A DNA stretch of 64,000 nucleotides from Trileptium ribeirensis (Eukaryota; Nematoda; Enoplea; Enoplida; Thoracostomopsidae), in assembly GCA_030248225.1 (NCBI GenBank), contig JASANE010000776.1, positions 26,273-90,272 on the forward strand, in the 5' to 3' direction. The notes below the pieces were generated by a model. The model ran no database searches, had not been told where the DNA came from, and saw nothing but the letters and a program-made list of their open reading frames with translations. The translations under genes and the position numbers were made by a program. Below, piece after piece: positions 59,621 to 64,000 of this stretch. Position 1 is the stretch's first letter. Every line of letters begins with the position of its first letter.

Positions 59621-60303
59621 GTTTACGTTATAAAGGACCCCTCATGTGAAAGTTTTGTCCCCTATGGTCTAGCCACACCATCCAGTGTTTTATAACCACA
59701 CTATGTAATGCAGAAGATTTTTGTATGAGACACCATTAACGTAGCTATAGTGTCTTAATCTACCTACTGTTTTTTACAGACTGTGTCAAGGACACCATAC
59801 ACAAACCCATTACATATTGCGTGTAAAAATGGACAAAAACGCGAGAAGACACCAGACCACACGCAACCAGACAGCAACAGCAGCACAAGAACGCACACCA
59901 AAACACCCCACACCCAACAAAAAAAAGGCGGAAAACGCAACGAAACAAACCAAAACCCAAAACCACCAAGCGCAAGACCGACAAAAAACCCAAACCCAAC
60001 AACGAAAAAACGACACACCAAAAACCAGAAAGCGAGAAAACACACCAAACACCAAACACAAGAAACAAAACACCACAACACACCCAAAACCCACACCAAC
60101 CTAACAGCATGGTGTAGCTAACACCATATAAAATTTATGGTGTAGCCTACACCATACTATTACCGACAGTACACTGGCTGTGTATACCATCTGAAAATAC
60201 CATAAGAAACACCATGGTGCCCAAGACACCATATAATTGATGTTGGAAGAGACACCCAGGGTGGATAAAACTTTCACATGGGGGGTCCTTTATAACGTAA
60301 ACG
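59621..60303. mobile_element. TIR element with T-free core
   Basis: Terminal inverted repeats of about 42 bp: GCGTTTACGTTATAAAGGAC at 59621 and its reverse complement ending at 60303, two mismatches over the arm. It is about 683 bp with subterminal ACACCAT/ATGGTGT words, including two near-perfect palindromes at 60109-60127 and 60137-60155. No target duplication is clear. No transposase, so a MITE-like element inserted in the ferlin intron. Confidence 0.85.
59831..60101. other. 271-base tract without T on the plus strand
   Basis: By hand count 144 A, 96 C, 31 G and no T. The flanks contain T at ordinary frequency. Because the minus strand has no A, it cannot contain a stop codon, which is why long Cys/Phe/Gly/Leu/Val-only frames of 94-116 codons appear in all three minus frames; they are not genes. 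Confidence 0.95.
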
Positions 60304-60419
60304 CTGCATAAACCCAACGGCACCAGCGTTGCATTTAGCATTGTACGACAAGCTGCGAAAACAACGTCACATCCTGACTGATAGATACGTCCAACAGATC
60401 ATAGAGCTGCTGTTTACTT

Positions 60420-62515
60420 TACTGACAAATGCTTCCGACTTCCCAACGATCAAGCCTTTCATTAATCAAGTGGTGTGATTTTCGCAACGTTCACTATTGC
60501 ATTAAATATTGCCAAGAGTTTATTATGAACCCTTGAAGGAATGTGTGACACTCCTGGTACACTACGCTATATACGTTGTGGTATGACAAATGCTTCAAAC
60601 TTCTCAACGATCAAGCCTTCCATTAATCAAGTGGTGTGATTTTCGCAACGCTCACTATTGCATTAAATATTGTCAAGAGTTTATTATGAACCCTTGAAGA
60701 GAATGTGTGACACTCATGGTACACTACGTTATATACGTTGTGGTATGACGAATGCTTTAAATTTCTCAACGATCAACCTTTTCATTAATCAAGTGGTGTG
60801 ATTTTCTCAACGCTCACTTATTGCATTAAATATTGCCAAGAGTTTATTATGAACCCTTGAAGGAATGTGTGACACTCCTGGTACACTACGCTATATACGT
60901 TGTGGTATGACAAATGCTTCAAACTTCTCAACGATCAAGCCTTCCATTAATCAAGTGGTGTGATTTTCGCAACGCTCACTATTGCATTAAATATTGTCAA
61001 GAGTTTATTATGAACCCTTGAAGGAATGTGTGACACTCCTGGTACACTACGTTATATACGTTGTGGTATGACAAATGCTTCAAACTTCTCAACGATCAAG
61101 CCTTTCATTAATCAAGTGGTGTGATTTTCGCAACGCTCACTATTGCATTAAATATTGCCAAGAGTTTATTATGAACCCTTGAAGGAATGTGTGACACTCC
61201 TGGTACACTACGTTATATACGTTGTGGTATGACAAATGCTTCAAACTTCTCAACGATCAAGCCTTTCATTAATCAAGTGGTGTGATTTTCGCAACGCTCA
61301 CTATTGCATTAAATATTGCCAAGAGTTTATTATGAACCCTTAAAGGAGAGTGTGACACTCCTGGTACACTACGTTATATACGTTGTGGTATGACAAATGC
61401 TTCAAACTTCTCAACGATCAAGCCTTTCATTAATCAAGTGGTGTGATTTTCGCAACGCTCACTATTGCATTAAATATTGCCAAGAGTTTATTATGAACCC
61501 TTGAAGGAATGTGTGACACTCCTGGTACACTACGCTATATACGTTGTGGTATGACAAATGCTTCAAACTTCTCAACGATCAAGCCTTTCATTAATCAAGT
61601 GGTGTGATTTTCGCAACGCTCACTATTGCATTAAATATTGCCAAGAGTTTATTATGAACCCTTGAAGGAATGTGTGACACTCCTGGTACACTACGTTATA
61701 TACGTTGTGGTATGACAAATGCTTCAAACTTCTCAACGATCAAGCCTTTCATTAATCAAGTGGTGTGATTTTCGCAAAGCTCACTATTGCATTAAACATT
61801 GCCAAGAGTTTATTATGAACCCTTGAAGGAATGTGTGACACTCCTGGTACACTACGCTATATACGTTGTGGTATGACAAATGCTTCAAACTTCTCAACGA
61901 TCAAGCCTTCCATTAATCAAGTGGTGTGATTTTCGCAACGCTCACTATTGCATTAAATATTGTCAAGAGTTTATTATGAACCCTTGAAGGAATGTGTGAC
62001 ACTCCTGGTACACTACGTTATATACGTTGTGGTATGACAAATGCTTCAAACTTCTCAACGATCAAGCCTTCCATTAATCAAGTGGTGTGATTTTCGCAAC
62101 GCTCACTATTGCATTAAATATTGCCAAGAGTTTATTATGAACCCTTGAAGGAATGTGTGACACTCCTGGTACACTACGTTATATACGTTGTGGTATGACA
62201 AATGCTTCAAACATCTCAACGATCAAGCCTTTCATTAATCAAGTGGTGTGATTTTCGCAACGCTCACTATTGCATTAAATATTACCAAGAGTTTATTATG
62301 AACCCTTAAAGGAGAGTGTGACACTCCTGGTACACTACGCTATATACGTTGTGGTATGACAAATGCTTCAAACTTCTCAACGATCAAGCCTTTCATTAAT
62401 CAAGTGGTGTGATTTTCGCAACGCTCACTATTGCATTAAATATTACCAAGAGTTTATTATGAACCCTTAAAGGAGAGTGTGACACTCCTGGTACACTACG
62501 TTATATACGTTGTGA
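60420..62515. repeat. ~160-bp satellite array, 13 copies
   Basis: Monomers start TATGACAAATGCTTCAAACT at about 60420 (diverged), 60583, 60743, 60904, 61065, 61226, 61386, 61547, 61708, 61868, 62029, 62189 and 62351. Copies are very alike, with recurring two-state sites (CTTTCATT/CTTCCATT, TTGCC/TTGTC/TTACC, GAAGGAATG/AAAGGAGAG). Each ends CACTACGTTATATACGTTGT. Inside the ferlin intron. Confidence 0.96.
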
Positions 62516-62871
62516 CATGCCGCGTTTCATTTCTCCTTTATTTGTCCCACTTTAGTCCTGAACCCGCTCCCTTCCCCAACGTTTGTCCTACCTTTTGAAC
62601 ATTTGTTCTAAAGCAGAACCAAGAAATAAATTTGATAAACAGAAGTAAAATTGGAAAGGAGGACAAACGTTCGCGAGAGGAAGGGAGGCAGGAAGGGAAG
62701 AGGAGGAAAGATGGGGGGCAGGACAAACTTTTGTCCCCTAAACACTTGTCCCACCCCTAAATGTGGGACAATTAAACGAGAAATAGACCGCGTGATCCCA
62801 CGACTTATATAACGTAGTGTGGCAACGAGTGTCAGTCTCTTCTTCAAGTGTTCATCACGAACTCTTGGTAT
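62440..62871. mobile_element. Fold-back structure at the end of the satellite
   Basis: The left arm (tail of the last monomer plus GCCGCGTTTCATTTCTCCTT, about 62440-62555) pairs with the right arm (about 62757-62871), which in reverse reads CCAAGAGTTCGTGATGAACA, CACTACGTTATATAAG, ACGCGGTCTATTTCTCGTTT and TTGTCCCAC. Arms are about 110 bp and roughly 80% alike by eye. The loop holds a purine-rich stretch (62655-62720) and GTTTGTCC/GGACAAAC pairs. Confidence 0.75.
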
Positions 62872-63051
62872 TACGTTTTGAAAGGGCCTTAGAATTTTAT
62901 ATGTAATTTCAGACCCAAGGATCTTCTCGAACCGTATTTTTCTAAGACTTGTGTAAGACCTTGTAATAAAATTCTACTATAACACCAAAGTTTTATTTCG
63001 ATGGGTTTTATAAAAAAATAATTTTTTTTTACAAAATTACAGTTTACCAAC
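62872..63051. other. Ferlin intron start
   Basis: Intronic sequence between the fold-back and the 5' splice site at 63052; minus-strand open frame here is only the read-through of the exon. Confidence 0.5.
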
Positions 63052-63213
63052 CACATCAAATGATTTGACAGCTGCGTTAAAATTCGGACTTTTCTTATAG
63101 TTAGCAATAACGTTTGAGCTAATAGTTTCGCCCGCACATTCGATATCCACACGAGGTCGATCGATTGAAACTAAATTGACCCGTTTCATGCCACGAAGAC
63201 CCCAAAACAGAAC
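63052..63213 (-). CDS. Ferlin gene, exon with [10 protein letters not shown] motif
   Basis: 54 codons in phase 0 between TTATTTTTAG (63214) and GATGTG|GTTGGT (63052). It reads [54 protein letters not shown]. The series FWGLR-KRV-PRV-IECAG-YK-NPNF is the best-conserved stretch of central ferlin C2 domains and joins directly to ELPDDPTYWPPI in the exon at 56965, as in known ferlins. The intron between them is about 6.1 kb and carries most of the local repeats. Upstream exons lie beyond or near the window end. Confidence 0.9.
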
Positions 63214-64000
63214 CTAAAAATAAAGCATCTTTAATTTTCAACACATCACAATCACGGGTATAAGTCAGGCATGCTCACAGAGAGAGAGGATTATCTCCCC
63301 TGCGGCGCGCTAATCCGGATAAGGTTCAGAGTTTGAAGGCAGCTTTATTGTCCTGCTTTTAGTTTAAGTGTTTAAGAAAGATCAATCTTCACGGTAGTTG
63401 GGAATTCGCCCACCGAAGCGGGCGTTTAGTACTATTGTACATTACGGAAAATAATTTGTTTCAGCGCCCAATAAGTTTTTTGGTTACAGCCGTCACCGTG
63501 CGACATCGTCATCGCTGAATATTAGACTTTTGCGTACAAATACGGTGATTTTATATAAAATATTAAATCATTTAGTCGATGTTTGTAGTTATATGAATCT
63601 TTTAAGTTCTATGATCATGTTCTGACAAGTTCTAACTTGCGTAAGTTCTACAAAGACTTCACTCGCCTATATTTTCGAAAGTAATATCTTGGAAATTGAG
63701 TGAAAATTCTTTGTGAATTTACATTTTTGAGTATGTCATAACGTTGCCGACACTAGATATATTTTAGAATTGCGCTTTACGCGAAAATAACTTGTCGTGT
63801 TTTATTATGATAAAGCAGTTTAAATGTAATAACCGGTGACGCAGTTGCATGGCGCAACTTCCTAACACCATGCCCATACGACCCCGGCTATCGTAACCTC
63901 AAGGGTGGACCGTGAATGCTGAATTTTGAACCTATTCTTGGTCAGACCCAAGAAGCTACGGAGCTTAGCAGGCCGCAGGCGCGCTTCACAGGGTGTGTTC
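63214..64000. other. Ferlin intron, no further exon seen
   Basis: No preceding ferlin exon was recognised. A GC-richer segment at 63840-64000 (TGACGCAGTTGCATGGCGCA...) could be the start of another repeat that leaves the window. Confidence 0.4.

Noticed and set aside
59760..60121. Cys/Phe/Gly-rich open frames on the minus strand and Thr/Lys/Pro/Asn-rich ones on the plus strand
   Set aside because: They are a direct result of the missing T (no A on the minus strand means no stop codons); several frames are open at once and none resembles a protein family.
62889..63152. 87-codon minus-strand frame as a separate gene
   Set aside because: It is an out-of-frame shadow of the ferlin exon at 63052-63213 plus intron.

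Overview
The window looks like animal nuclear DNA, most likely from an arthropod and probably an insect. It is AT-rich, its protein-coding content consists of short exons with GT-AG borders, and most of the rest is transposon debris and tandem repeats. Nothing bacterial was seen (no operons, no ribosome-binding sites). The species cannot be named from sequence alone.

Host genes. The clearest host gene is a ferlin (multi-C2-domain membrane protein, otoferlin/misfire-like) on the minus strand at the right end. I place six exons between 63213 and 52327, and it continues beyond 64000 on its 5' side. The exon phases agree throughout. One ferlin exon and its 3' splice site lie in a 212-bp block present three times without a visible difference (56851-57580). 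A second minus-strand gene fragment (21856-20697, two phase-compatible exons) encodes a Gly/Arg/Asp-rich RGG-type protein. Single unassigned exons lie at 32697-32267 (coiled coil) and possibly 18920-18752.

Mobile elements, left to right. A Ty3/gypsy integrase fossil (about 150-780, minus); a TA-flanked MITE (5574-5857); a roughly 2.95-kb unit (8037-10989) with inverted termini around a broken gene of a widespread insect RNase H-like family (DUF7869-type); three copies of a CAGGG-ended TIR element (7236, 12619, 37488); a CTCGAG-rich MITE in two copies (17646, 31634); a GGCCCATG-ended MITE in two or three copies; RTE-like LINE/SINE 3' ends (19660-20497); a 3.6-kb inverted-repeat element with a second one nested inside (39693-43296); a tyrosine-recombinase gene broken by one in-frame stop (44526-45290); a 5-kb hAT element with an intron and about four frameshifts (46367-51388); and a 0.68-kb TIR element (59621-60303) with a 271-base stretch containing no T at all.

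Tandem repeats. There are at least ten arrays: 270 bp x 8 (1314-3454), a 390-bp higher-order repeat of a ~130-bp monomer (15544-16456), 201 bp x 2 (21839-22245), 54 bp x 9 open in frame (24150-24680), 240 bp x 2 (26910-27389), a decayed ~180-bp array (27430-28200), 151 bp x 7 (29344-30400), 164 bp x 2 (40327-40650), 20 bp x 5 perfect (54231-54330), ~31 bp x 9 (58040-58310) and ~160 bp x 13 (60420-62515). The last array runs into a long inverted repeat, so the satellite seems to have grown out of a fold-back arm.

The most interesting points are the TIR-bounded DUF7869-type gene with its repeated subterminal motif, the T-free tract, the ferlin exon triplication, the fold-back-derived satellite and the cluster of TTCGCGAA palindromes at 38.5-39.4 kb.
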